This document shows, piece after piece, positions 31,392-42,190 of a stretch of 64,000 nucleotides of DNA. The stretch is from Corythucha ciliata (Eukaryota; Arthropoda; Insecta; Hemiptera; Tingidae), in contig CM075938.1 in assembly GCA_038030265.1 (NCBI GenBank), positions 55,731,189 through 55,795,188 on the forward strand, in the 5' to 3' direction. Each line of letters begins with the position of its first letter. The first letter of the stretch is position 1. The position numbers and the translations under genes are program-made. The notes below the pieces were generated by a model, which saw only the letters and a program-made list of their open reading frames with translations, was not told the origin of the DNA and did no database searches.

Positions 31392-33794
31392 TTAATTTTG
31401 TCTATGGTGGAAGTCGGCCAAGTTTTTTGAGTGACTCCTAAAGTCAATGGAACTTGGTTTTAAGCACTTGAGCCCCGTACTTCTCCCCAAATACATACTC
31501 AACAATATTTTATATAGAGCGGTCTTCATGAAAGGCTGTTTGTCTGATGCCTTACGGGCCTGTCCTTTTAGCGTATATTCAAGAGCCAGCTCATTAGTGA
31601 TAAGTTGTTTGTTCACGCTAGCAACGGTACGCGAGAGCGACGATTTCTCACATGTAGAATATAAAGCTTCAACCTTTGAGGAGAAAAAAGTAACGAAGTC
31701 CAGAATTAGAATCAGTGAACCATTATCAATTTGCAACATGCTCAGTCTTACAATTTTCGTAAGCAACGCAACTTCGCTTTTTAAATCTTGTTCGAAAATC
31801 GCAACGTCGTTCAAGTTTTTTAGGGGAAATATGTCGATGACATCCATATCCCACGAGTTTTCTTCATGATTCTTTGTTTTGTCGCTTGAAGATATGCTGA
31901 GAATCTCTTCTCGGATGGCTCTTAGATTTGTCGACAGCGAAAATATATCACCTGCGGAACAGAATAAAAATGATAAACAATTATTAACAAATTAATATTT
32001 TAAAAAGCCTGATGACCTTGGTCGACGATGTTCGTTTAAGCGTTGATAAGGGTTTAAACGATTTTGTATTCAAAATACTAAATTCTGATTGGGCGTTTAA
32101 GCTCTCAAGCTCAGCTTAGTGTTGAACGGAACTTTAAACCCAAGTGGACGACTCGGCCCTCACGCGATTAAGGCCCGTTTTCACGAACTTCATCGACCAA
32201 AATCAACACGTAATTGTGACAATTCATATAGGGGTCATTATGTGGCAACAAATCACAATTAATTTTGATGGTGAAAATGAGCCTAAGAGTAATAGTATAC
32301 CGTATTTGACCGACAACTTACTTGAAAAATACTATCGTGGTCTGTCAGACAATACCTATGTTGCAGCAAGGTGCTTGGAGCATTTCGGAGCAGAGTTGCC
32401 ATGGGACCAGCCAATAAAAAGTAATCAACTTAAAATTTTATTGGAGTCCCATGGCAACTCTGCTCCCAACATGTTCGAAACACCTTGCTGGAACAGAACT
32501 TATAATAGGTCTTTTCGGGCGATCTACAAAAGCTGCAAAAGTTATAAATTTTGAGGTTGCTTGCATAGCAACACGGGTTCAATTGCTTTAAAAGCTGCAC
32601 AACTTGCAAAATTTGTAGCTTATTGCAGGTTTGGAGAGTCGCCCGAAAATACTTATAAGAGCGTTAGCGAAATTAACAAAATAAAAAAACTGAAATTAAT
32701 CGGCTGAGAAATTTTGCTAACGCAAGCGTTGAGTTACAGAATAGAGGGGCAGCGCACTCATCGGCCAAGTTGTGAAACCGTGCAGTGGGGTAGGTTTAGG
32801 TGGGGTAGGTGGGGTACATTTGGCGACTTAAAAAAATAAATAAATAAATGAAATTTGGTGGAAAATTTACTAACTGCGAAGAAAATCTTACGGAACGCGA
32901 GTCCGGCAGTCAACCTGGTATCAAACCTAACCCAACCCTCTGCACGGTTTCATAACTTGGCTGATGAGTGCGCTGGTGCATTTATAAAAGTCGTAAATAA
33001 CTTACATGAGATGGCGCAAAGTGTCAGGCCCAAATCAACTGTATTCGGCGAGTTATTGTTTTCAAACACGCATCTGTGTTTTCGATTTTTTTGGCGACAA
33101 ACAGACGGTCTGATAAAAGATGAACGAGGAGTTGCGGGACACGATCCACCATTAGTAAGGTTCTCCTTAGCAATTCTGGACTCACTTGTTGAAGGTGGGC
33201 CTGGAAAGGAATCGATGATGATGCTCACTCGTTATTTTGCTTTAGAATGAATATTATCCCAGGGCGCATGAAGAAACAATATTACTTGTTCCGATGGCTG
33301 GAAGGTCTGGGAAGGGATGACTGAGAATAAAGGGTTTCTTAACAAATCTGTTTTGGCGATTTTCTTCTATGTCGTCATCATCGTCATTTGTATCACTTGA
33401 AGAGCTCTCTCTCAGATTTCTTTTTCGTTTGCCTCTTCCCCTGTCCTCAGTTTCAGACATAGATTTAGTGGCCTTCCCTTTCGTGAGACGAACGCAATTA
33501 ACTAAACACCTCTCGTAGTCATCTGGTTAAAAGATTAGTAGGCTGTTATAGGGATCACAGAAAAATAGGGACTTTCACAATTTAAATTCAATACAAGTAC
33601 AAACCTATATCTTTCTTTATTATTTCAACCCCGAGTGTTTGCCAGTCTTTATCCGGAGTTTGGCAAGTTTTCGCCATTCGTGTTACCGTAGGTTTGCTTT
33701 TGTCGGGGTAAAAGCATGTATTTTCATCCTTAACCCAGCGTGATGGCACGCAGTCATAGAAACCGTCGCTGATGAACTTTACGACGCACCACAT
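31392..33794 (-). CDS. Companion protein with DUF4806-like C-terminus (three exons)
   Basis: Exon 1 is 33794-33605, exon 2 is 33522-33286 and exon 3 is 31951-31392, with donors GTTTGT and GTAATA, acceptors TTTTAACCAG and GTTCCGCAG. All junction phases agree, giving 987 coding bases (328 aa plus stop). The N-terminus MWCVVKFISDGFYDCVPSRW resembles the N-terminal module of arthropod DUF4806 proteins; the middle is Ser/Asp-rich with a basic KRKRNLR; the C-terminus has FPLKNLNDVAIFEQDL and NKQLITNELALEYTLKGQ. An acceptor before the ATG (TTTACTTTCAG) implies a 5' UTR exon. Function is unknown; association with the transposase suggests a role in transposition. Intron 2 (1.3 kb) holds an inverted repeat. 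Confidence 0.68.
32338..32505. repeat. Inverted repeat (MITE-like) in intron 2
   Basis: GGAGCAGAGTTGCCATGGGA (32388-32407) is inverted at about 32447-32466, and pairing extends outward through GCAAGGTG (about 32368) and CACCTTGC (about 32482). The arms are about 50 bp with some mismatches around a 35-40-nt centre. No duplication was identified. Confidence 0.65.
32855..33253 (+). other. Intron/antisense region with a 131-codon open frame
   Basis: An open plus-strand frame lies antisense within intron 2 of the companion gene. It has FGELLFSNTHLCFRFFWRQTDG and a short hydrophobic centre, but no family match I can recall. Low confidence that it is a gene; it ends close to exon 2. Confidence 0.2.
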
Positions 33795-34063
33795 AGTGAA
33801 CCTGAAAGTAAACAATCTAGAGCTTGATATTTACTTGCGCAGCGAATTATATTTGACCTACATTTATATACTTTGTGGAGATGTAATTTTTGACCATTCA
33901 TACATAAAAATACAAGAAAGCGAGAAACCTCACAAGAATAAAAAATAAAAAACACTATTTAACAAATAGATAAAGAAAACGAACATAAAAAGTTGAACTA
34001 TTCAAATGTACAAATTAGAATACAATGAAAAATAACTAACTAGGACAAGGGAAATAAAAAATA

Positions 34064-36229
34064 TTAGTTCAATAAAGCGAAAACGAAGCACTTATTGTCA
34101 ATATTAAAATAAACGTACTTGTGAGCAATAAGACAAGTGGGCCACGTCATCCACGATGATAATTTACTGACTTCGAAAACGCCTAAAGATGAACTTTGCA
34201 GCAATGGCTTTCCATAGATATCATTTTTAGTTAAGAATTTTTTACCAATAATTACTTGGCTGTTGGTTGTCTTGGAAAAGGCTATGTTGCTAACCAAGAC
34301 AATTTCCCCAGTGGAAAGCCCACAGCAATTATTAGGATTTTCTATTGTTATTTTTAAGTGACCCAACTCAACAAAACGATACTGTGGATCACAGCATAGA
34401 GCTAAGAGAGGGCCATTGCTATGCAAAGCATTAGGACAAAATTGTGGACTCACATTAGCCTTATTTATCAGTACAGGTGATGAAAACCTCTCAGACATCC
34501 TATTCCACAACTGTTCCAAAACTCTATTTCGGCCTCTTACCATTCTTTTAATGGAATACAGAAAATTTTCAAAGGGGAAAGCGGAAATGTCATGGAGATT
34601 GATATCCCCTATGGATTCATTAAAATAATCGGCATCGTCCACTACGTGTACAAGACCATGAAAATTATGGGTTATGAGTTGAGGCCCGTATATATCTATG
34701 GCATTGAGAACAAAGTGTTCAAGAAGTGAACGAGCGTATTTTCGTAGGGCAGGATCGGAACATTGAGGCGTTCCGAGAAGAATTCTAAATGCCACGTGTA
34801 GGGTCAAGAAATGTTGATATTTTTCTTTTGCCAAAACATTCTTTAAAACCATAGGCCCCAGGTATAACATAAAAGTTCGAAATTCTGTGGCTTTCCAACG
34901 AGCAAGTACGCCAAGACTTCTAGGCTTCCTCACGAATTCGCAAGGAAAGCATTGTCTTAATGTAAGAAGTAAACCGGACACAAGATTTTTCGAGAGGTTC
35001 GATATTTTGTGAATGCCCGGCTCTGTCCACAACAAAAGAAGAGTTTTCATTACTCCGAGGCATACAAGATGCATGTAATCAAGAACAAAGGAATGAACAA
35101 AATCAAGTTTTAGTATTTTTGTGAGAGGAGTATCGCGGCACCGATAGTTTTCATCTTGTTTCTTTATGAACTCCTCATGAGTCCTTTTGTCGCACTGTGT
35201 TTCTAAAAAAACTCTTTTGTTGTGGACAGTAATACCCCTCACTTTACACCGAGTGCAAGAGGAATAGCCTCCATGTCCTTTTACACCCAGAATATAACTT
35301 TTAGCCACCGCATCACAACAAAATCCAACGACTTTCACCTCAACCAGTGGCCTGTTTTCTAACACTAGTCCAAAATCGTGGAGCTTATTTACTTCCTCAA
35401 TGAAATCATTCAAAAATAAATTCAAGTCTCCCTTGCCTTTAGTCCCGTAGTACACACCTATCACAAATACCTTATTCTTAATTTCCAAAACATTTAATAT
35501 ACTAAATAGAATGGGTACCACTTCGTCCGGAGAGCTCTCAAAAAGGGGCAAACCGTCAATGTTTATCAGTAATTGTACGCATTTTGGTGGATTTAGGGAA
35601 CGAAAAATATTCCTTAACTGTTTTTCTAGCCCTACGTGAAAGTACTGACCAGGAGGGACATTTTGGAAAGCTGGGGTTTTCGAAGGGGTTCTCATGATGG
35701 TTCTGCCATCAGACGGTAAATTTCCGAAGCACACTGGATGTACCTTCTTCAACCGCGAGCATAAAGATGTCAGTGATTTTAGAGGAACGTTGAATTCCGA
35801 GGCCCACTCCAACAAACATTGTTTCACGTCGGACGAAGGAGAATTCGGTGGTCTATTTTCCAATGGATCGGATTGAAAGCCACAGTCATAAGAGCCAACT
35901 TCTACCATTTGTTTACTTTCCGAAGCAGTGTCTTCAAAACAGTCCTCAGAAGAGGAAAAACTTATTTCTTCTCCCTCAATTGAAATTTCCGGTAAAGTAT
36001 TCTCGAATGTCTCTTCTTCCGGAGCGGCGTCGTTGGGAGCAAATCCATCGATTACATTTCCAGGGTCAGGCGACGGCAAATTGACTGAAGCTGTCTCCTC
36101 GCTACTCGAAAGGCTGTCCAGATCGTTCCAAAATGAACAAGAAGCTTCATGCAAACGGTAAATTCTTTTTCGTTTGCCTTCTTTTGACAGAAGATGGAAT
36201 GACACACGAGATGCGTTTCTTTTCGACAT
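34064..36229 (-). CDS. Transposase, CACTA/EnSpm-like (Transposase_21-related), 721 aa
   Basis: A single uninterrupted frame starts MSKRNASRVSFHLL. Residues 40-135 are acidic and Ser-rich, probably disordered. The catalytic region is conserved in arthropod and cnidarian transposon proteins (recalled): NIDGLPLFESS with Asp225; FCCDAVAKSYILGVKGHGGY with Asp306; a CTRC pair at 325-328; VLDYMHLVCLGVMK with Asp384; RWKATEFRTFMLYLGP near 444-460; HNFHGLVHVVDD with His521/524; SAFPFENFLYSIKRMVRGR with Glu554. Asp225, Asp306 or Asp384 and Glu554 are DDE candidates. It should cut and rejoin the element's ends in the nucleus. Full length and intactness suggest recent activity. Confidence 0.78.
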   Translation of the reverse strand: MSKRNASRVSFHLLSKEGKRKRIYRLHEASCSFWNDLDSLSSSEETASVNLPSPDPGNVIDGFAPNDAAPEEETFENTLPEISIEGEEISFSSSEDCFEDTASESKQMVEVGSYDCGFQSDPLENRPPNSPSSDVKQCLLEWASEFNVPLKSLTSLCSRLKKVHPVCFGNLPSDGRTIMRTPSKTPAFQNVPPGQYFHVGLEKQLRNIFRSLNPPKCVQLLINIDGLPLFESSPDEVVPILFSILNVLEIKNKVFVIGVYYGTKGKGDLNLFLNDFIEEVNKLHDFGLVLENRPLVEVKVVGFCCDAVAKSYILGVKGHGGYSSCTRCKVRGITVHNKRVFLETQCDKRTHEEFIKKQDENYRCRDTPLTKILKLDFVHSFVLDYMHLVCLGVMKTLLLLWTEPGIHKISNLSKNLVSGLLLTLRQCFPCEFVRKPRSLGVLARWKATEFRTFMLYLGPMVLKNVLAKEKYQHFLTLHVAFRILLGTPQCSDPALRKYARSLLEHFVLNAIDIYGPQLITHNFHGLVHVVDDADYFNESIGDINLHDISAFPFENFLYSIKRMVRGRNRVLEQLWNRMSERFSSPVLINKANVSPQFCPNALHSNGPLLALCCDPQYRFVELGHLKITIENPNNCCGLSTGEIVLVSNIAFSKTTNSQVIIGKKFLTKNDIYGKPLLQSSSLGVFEVSKLSSWMTWPTCLIAHKYVYFNIDNKCFVFALLN

Positions 36230-36816
36230 TTCGAAGGTGAAGTAACCGACAAATTTCTTTACCGCTGGCGAAAGCTAAACGAAGTTTAAAATCAAAAGCA
36301 CATCCTACTCAAAAAACATAACTCATGTTGGACCCTGTTGCAAAAATCGAAAAATGGATCAACTCTTGGGTTGCCGATCACCCCCCCCCCCTAGCAATAT
36401 GTGTATTTCATTTTAAGACCACCCCCTTTCGTCAGTATTTCAACATACCGTACAGAATCCGGAGTTTATAGTCTTGATTTGATCACCGGGGATCACAAGT
36501 GACACGGAATCACTTTACGATTTTATACAGATATTATGGCACAGAAAATAAAGCTGGAAATAAAGGCCAAATAGCGGCAAAGCTTGACCCATCTTCAAAT
36601 GTGGTTTATGATTTATTTTCATGTGTACTTCGAGGATTCATAGAGTCTGCAACAATCCGGGGTTACGGGAAACGTACGGGGTGGGGTGGGGAGTAACTGA
36701 TGGCCAACGCATTCCTTTGGGGGAGAACACAAATTCCCCGGAATGGGGTTTACAATCCCATGTATTTTGGTGTGCTCAATCGATCAAAAGCCACACCGGC
36801 AACATACCGTGAGCTT

Positions 36817-36988
36817 ATTAGTTTTGGAGTTATGACGTAATTTGTACGGTAAAACGTGTTTTTTGGCTCGAATAGATTCTAAAAATCCTCGCGACCTACA
36901 TTTCACGTTTCTAGATTTTTAGGAAATATTCGAGCCAAAAAACACGTTTTCTCGTACAAATTACGTCATAACTCCAAACCTAATGATT
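36817..36988. repeat. Hairpin element, 58-bp arms
   Basis: TTTTGGAGTTATGACGTAAT...AACGTGTTTTTTGGCTCGAATA is inverted as TATTCGAGCCAAAAAACACG...ATTACGTCATAACTCCAAA, around a loop of about 45 bp. Nearly perfect arms imply a recent fold-back MITE. ATTAG/CTAAT lies at the outer edges. Confidence 0.8.
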
Positions 36989-36999
36989 TCACGGACTCG

Positions 37000-37890
37000 G
37001 TGTTGCTTTCAATCGACTCACCACATCAAAATACATTACATAGAATTGGATACCCCATTTGGTCAAACTTATTCACCCCCAAAAGGGATACGTTTGCCAA
37101 CTTCTACCCCCCCCCCCCTTTAAAAGTATGTCTCTAACTCTACTCTCAACTCTTCGAATCCTCAAATTACAATATACTATACATCAAAACACAATTTTTA
37201 AATCACACTCGAAGTTTGGCCAAATTTTGCTTCTATTCCAACTATATATCGTTCCCGTACTACTGTTTATATTAGAACTATAATTTGACCACAATGGGGG
37301 CGAACTCTTTCAGTGTATTTTGCACGCGAACTAAATACATTAACTGAAGAGTTTTCTGACAAAACGAGGCCATGAAATCCAGATTCGGCGCGAAATACGA
37401 ACAAGGACTGGTGGAGCGTGGAAGGTGTCGGAGGGTGTGGAAGGGGTCGGAATTCAAAATTTAGGCTCCTATTCAGAAACTCCGATCGCGTGCGAAAGTA
37501 AAAGTTCTCAGCTAATTACTTTCAATTTTCCATTTTTTAATCCTAACTAAAGCTCATGTTCAGAGATACAAAGTAAATGGCAACCGGGGGGGAGGGCGAA
37601 TAACAACGTTATATATCAACAAAATTTAGAGTTTTGCAACGGGGTCCATACCACAACAGACTGTCTTGATAAAAATTTAACGCGGTAAAGAGCCGTAATA
37701 CGGGGATGGCCCAGGGTCTAACTCAACGAAGAACAAGACCATTAGAAAAAAAAAAGAAGATTGTTTGGGCCTAGATGGTCTTTATAATTTTTCCCCCAAA
37801 CTCGCAGGACAACGATACGAGGGACTAGAGCTGGCTGCACGCATACAGTACTCGCCAAACAACGAGATCAACATTTTTCAATTTTCATTT
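37000..37890. other. Non-coding transposon interior
   Basis: No recognisable coding or repeat structure apart from a C run at 37108-37118 and a G run (CGGGGGGGAGGGCG) at 37584-37597. Confidence 0.5.
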
Positions 37891-38030
37891 GTTCGGTTTC
37901 TAGGCAATAGAGACTTTTAGCAACACGTCCGCTATCGCTAACGCGAACGATAAATCAGTCGTTGTAAGAAACATTTGATTGGTTGAAATGTGAAAATAAA
38001 GTTCCCGGAGGATTTAGCTAAAACTCACTA
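37890..38030 (+). repeat. Dispersed repeat, inverse copy of 27766-27905
   Basis: TTTTAGCAACACGTCCGC, AAATCAGTCGTTG, TTGATTGGTTGAAAT, AAATAAAGTTCCCGGAGGAT and AAAACTCACT are all the reverse complement of the other copy with moderate divergence. Confidence 0.7.
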
Positions 38031-38033
38031 ACG

Positions 38034-38510
38034 AGGAACTTGCATGAACGCCCGATTTGGGAGGAAAGTATAACGGTGAATTGGCACATGGGCAGAATGA
38101 TATCAACGGTAGTTGCAGCCCGATTGGTGGTCTGGTGATTTTTAAATAAATTTCAAAGTTCTTCTGGAGTGGATGGATGGTGCGAGGGAGAAATGACGTC
38201 AATGCCGTTTTGAAGAATATGAGGGAACTCTATTTTTTTTTTTTTTTTTTTTTTTACACATAACAAGAAAAATTGACCCTCAGAAAACACATCTTCCCTC
38301 CCCCCTCTCTTCACCACCCCATACATTTCATTAATATTGTTCTTTGACGCCATGAAACCCACACTCAAAATTTTTAAAAATTGGCTTTAAAAAACCCTTG
38401 ATTGATTTCAATGTTTAATGTGAGCAATTGTCTTGTTGAAGAGCCCTCTTCAAGAAACACCAGTGCTTGAAAAATGTGCAAGTTTCACATCCCGTTCCCC
38501 ATTGCTAGAA
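38034..38510 (+). repeat. Dispersed repeat, copy 2, with a 330-bp insertion
   Basis: 38034-38130 matches 3127-3231, and 38463-38510 matches the continuation at 3232-3265. The approximately 330 bp between (about 38131-38462) is absent from copy 1 and starts CTGGTG, ends CACCAG; it holds a T run at 38232-38255. It is probably a small inserted element; the target duplication is unclear. Confidence 0.7.
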
Positions 38511-38521
38511 AGTGTAAATAA

Positions 38522-38781
38522 TTTAAATGAAAAGTTGGTTATTTAAATTTGAACAATACAGCCGTGTAGTTTTTTAACAGAATGCATTTCGGGCCCAATC
38601 CCGGTGCCCCTCATCAGCAATCTTATCGCCACTACGGCAAAACTCCGTTTTTGCTCCGAGTTTTGCCGTAGTGGCGATAAGATTGCTGATGAGGGGCACC
38701 GGGATTGGGCCCGAAATGCATTCTGTTAAAAAACTACACGGCTGTATTGTTCAAATTTAAATAACCAACTTTCCATTTAAT
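38522..38781. repeat. Near-perfect palindrome, about 124-bp arms, 12-nt loop
   Basis: Left arm 38522-38645, right arm 38658-38781, one mismatch noticed (GAAAAG against GGAAAG near the outer edge). Landmarks GGGCCCAATCCCGGTGCCCC and its inverse GGGGCACCGGGATTGGGCCC. The arms are so alike that formation must be recent. Confidence 0.9.
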
Positions 38782-38989
38782 ATTCAGAACAGCCAAATCA
38801 ACAAAACAAAGATCAACGACGGAAATATTTTGCTCGTTACTTGGCAAACACCGCATGTGTGCAGCCGGCTTCATGATCATTAATTTAGCAGGCGCTATCG
38901 TCGACAAGGGCCGCGTGAAATCGAGTTTTGTACCCAAGTCCTCGTGGACGCGAAAATCAGTCAACGAGAAATGTTTATAAATCATATAA

Positions 38990-40160
38990 AATCAGTGCTG
39001 GATTTCGAATGAAAATCGCTCATCCATACCGCTCGCTCGCTAATCCATACCGGAGCGTTCGGAAATGCTAACCTTAGTCACTCCTGCCGCATCTTGCGGG
39101 CTTGCTTCTACAGGACTGCAAGTGCAACGCACATTTACAGAAAATTACTGGACAAATAGGTTGCTACGCAAACATTAATTAATAAATAAAATAAATCTTG
39201 GCAGTGAATACGGTTAGCAGGTCTGAACTATGTGCTTTGTCGGGATAAGAATAGTATGTTATAGGCGTGCACCTGGGGCAGAAAGTGGTTTTGTTCAGAG
39301 ACGAGAGAAAAATTTGACGGACGAGGCATAGCAAAGACTGGCCGTTTTTCGAGGCCCTAACAAATTATGCCACCTTACACACAAATTGTTTATAGCACGT
39401 TACAAAGTGAATAACATGTGGCCACTACCATTCACTCCAACGTATTTTGAACTCATCCCAAGAAAACGCATAATTGAGTGTACCCGGGGTAATAATTATT
39501 GCTCCAGCATGCGCAATATGATGGGAACAAATCTGACTAGTTTCTTCCCGGGAAATCAAGTGGAAAAATAATTTTAAAAACTTACTGAAAAAAGCAGTTG
39601 ACCGCGAGGAACGACGAACGAGGTGTACCTTATCGGTTATCGACTCTAATCCAACCGCGTTGAAATGTGTGTTCGCGGGAACTTCACTTCCACTTCCACT
39701 TCCACTGTCTTGCGGGCGTATTATAAGTATAACTTTCGCAGCTATGGTTGTTACGTCATTGATCCAAGTCCACCGAATACAATGAAATATCGCTACGGCA
39801 GCTGGCTGAGTGGCTGCCGCGGGTATAGCGCATTAGAATTTGTACTGGAGTACTCAAACCATTAAATCATTGTTTAAAAAGTTAACTCTTATAATAATTC
39901 CCCCCCCACCATAACACTTGTGAGATTCGAGGAAAAATAGATCACCAGGATTCATCCTGATAGATATAATTTGCTTGCGATGACACAACACCTCGAAATA
40001 AATAATAAGTAAATAAGGATTAAGGACCACGGATATATGTACGGAAACGTGAGGAAAAATTATCATTACCCTTATTATTACGGCCCCTATAATATTTTTG
40101 TGGTTTGATTTTACTTGGAGCTTGAAATCGTATCATATAGTTACGCCAGATTATAAATAT
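38990..40160. other. Non-coding part of the 10.3 kb element
   Basis: No family recognised. A short CTTCCA tandem (39686-39708) and a C run (39900-39906) are present. The last part (40160-40427) is the subterminal AATATT-rich region. Confidence 0.45.
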
Positions 40161-40430
40161 TGCGTCGATTCTTCCCAGATTGTTTTCGAGAAGCGAACGA
40201 GAGTAAGCTATAAAAGTTAAGAACGTAATGCTAAAATAATGTTGTCAAAACATTACAAAATACATTGCATCATAATATTGTGTAAATATTTTTAAAATAG
40301 TTGGATGAAACATATTGTTTTTCAATATTTTAACAATATTGTTGAAATAGCGCTTTTCAGAGGAATATTGCGGTTATAAAAATTAATGTTTTAAAAATAT
40401 TGTCGCTACATTCTCTTGTTACTTGGGTTA

Positions 40431-40990
40431 TTATTTCCTTTTATCTTTCTTTACCTCTCTCAACAATAACCTTCTCTTGGTAACCCGTCTCGAACCTCAG
40501 TTCTACTACTACTATCACATCTTTTCTTTTCTCCAAAATGAAATGATATAGCTTAAGCATAAGGGTACAATCAGTTGTCACAACTTCAAATCTTATTTAC
40601 TATTATGTACATCTTATATCAAATCTTATTCCTATTATGTTTTTTTTTTAATTTTTTTTTATTACTTTTTATTTATTTATTTATTTTTTTTTTTTTTAGA
40701 TAATCACTTTTTCATTCTTTCTGGGGAGGGTCCATTAATTTGTGTGCTTTGAACATTTCTATTTTTAGTCAGTGTATCTGGACGGTTTTTTAATTATACA
40801 TTTCTATTTCTGAGGTTGTAGCGCATATGATCGGTGCCATTTGAATCGGTGTTATTTTGTCTGGGGTTTTCAGGCTCTGACCTCTGTGTATTTTCCTTTC
40901 TCGAGTATTCTAGTTTGATCAAATGCCGTGTTTATTCTTAATTGTTTCCCACTGAAATCAACGACTGTAAATGATCGAGGGGTAGACATT
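40431..40990 (+). other. Leader of the Mag-like gypsy element, AT-rich
   Basis: AT-rich sequence with T runs (40645-40700) lies between the 10.3 kb element and the gag frame. No clear LTR or primer site. The gag frame upstream of about 41000 does not look like capsid, so the gag N-terminus is missing or lies in another frame. Confidence 0.4.
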
Positions 40991-42190
40991 TTATGTGAAA
41001 CCCGACCCTTTTCCCAACAGTTATTTAGCGGCGAGCGGTTTCGTTTCTATAAGTGTGAACAGAAGCAAGGTCAGTCAATAACCCAATTTAAAACAGAGCT
41101 TCAGAATCTCAGCGCATCTTGCGGTTTCGGTGACACAATCGACAGCATGGTTCGGGACCGCACTGTCATGGGAATACTTGATGATGGGCTTCGGGAGAGA
41201 CTACTTGCTGTGAGCGACCTCACGTTGGCCAAAGCGTCCGAAATGTGTTTGGGCCATGAAATCCAACATTCTCAAGCACAGGAAATGAGCCGCCAAACGC
41301 AGGACAAGGATGAAGTCGAGGTGAGTCCTGTGCAGACCCAACGAGTTTCGAGTTTCAAACAGAGACGCTCCATGAAATTCAACCCCAAGTATCCGTCAAA
41401 AGCACCGGATCCTCACTCTGAAGAGTACAGATGTTTCAAGTGTGGCTATGCGCATAAAGCCATGCAGTGCCCAGCGTTTGGAAAACGATGCTCCGCCTGT
41501 AATGGACTAAATCATTTCGCAGTTGGCTGCCGTCGTCCGACTGGTAAGAATTTTCAATACGTTCAGTCAATCATGAGCACTCCTGACACAGATCATATTC
41601 AACAACGTACTCCTAAGATTCACGAACGAACTAGTGAGGGTGATCAAACTGTAAACTTTTTCATTGATTCCGTCTTTGTTGGGTCGGTCAATACCCGTCC
41701 ATGGATTGAAGTTTGTTCCATTAATGATAATAAGATTGAATTTAAGCTTGATACAGGAGCCCATTGTAATATATTGCCTTTTAATTTGTTCTGCTCCGTG
41801 TTTGATGAACACAACAGACCTGAATTGCTCCCTTGCTGTGAAAAACTGGTATCTTTTGGAAATTTTATTGTTTATCCTCTTGGGCATATTACGCTTCCCA
41901 CTACAATTAAGCGAACCGACTTCTCGATAAAATACATGGTAGTAAATACTGCATGCAAACCCATATTAGGACTGGAAAGCATAGTCAAATTGAATCTAAT
42001 TAAAAGGATAGATTCCATAGGAAATCCAGAACAAAGTGAGAAAACCAAGTTAGAAGTGGAATTTAGAGACGTATTCTCTGGCCTAGGCCTTTTCCCTGGT
42101 CGACCCTATACCCTAAGATTAAAGGACGACGCTGTCCCAGTAAATGCGCCGTGTAGGCGGGTTGCCCAACGCACCTGCGTGAAAAACTGA
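40928..42190 (+). pseudogene. Mag-like Ty3/gypsy gag and protease
   Basis: Capsid-like sequence (RFYKCEQKQGQSITQFKTEL, VMGILDDGLRERLL) leads to two knuckles, CFKCGYAHKAMQC and CSACNGLNHFAVGC (about 41430-41530). The protease follows with KLDTGAHCNILPF (about 41746), then the linker to RT (VFSGLGLFPGRPYTLRL). A one-base shift near 42165 ends the frame. The PR-RT linker wording is that of the Mag clade. Confidence 0.85.

Larger units (their letters stand above)
30162..40427. mobile_element. 10.3 kb transposon with CCCAAGTAAC ends, CACTA/EnSpm-like transposase
   Basis: The ends CCCAAGTAAC and GTTACTTGGG are perfect 10-bp inverted repeats, each flanked by TTA (30159-30161; 40428-40430). Both ends are rich in AATATT/ACATTG words (30190-30480 and 40220-40410), a subterminal repeat pattern usual in CACTA elements. 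It contains an uninterrupted 721-aa transposase and a three-exon companion gene, both on the minus strand. A 3-bp duplication suits CACTA/EnSpm; TTA also suits PIF/Harbinger, but the protein is not of that type. Several small repeats are nested within it. Confidence 0.75.

Noticed and set aside
32144..32554. 136-codon plus-strand frame as a gene
   Set aside because: It spans the inverted repeat in intron 2 and has no recognisable domain.
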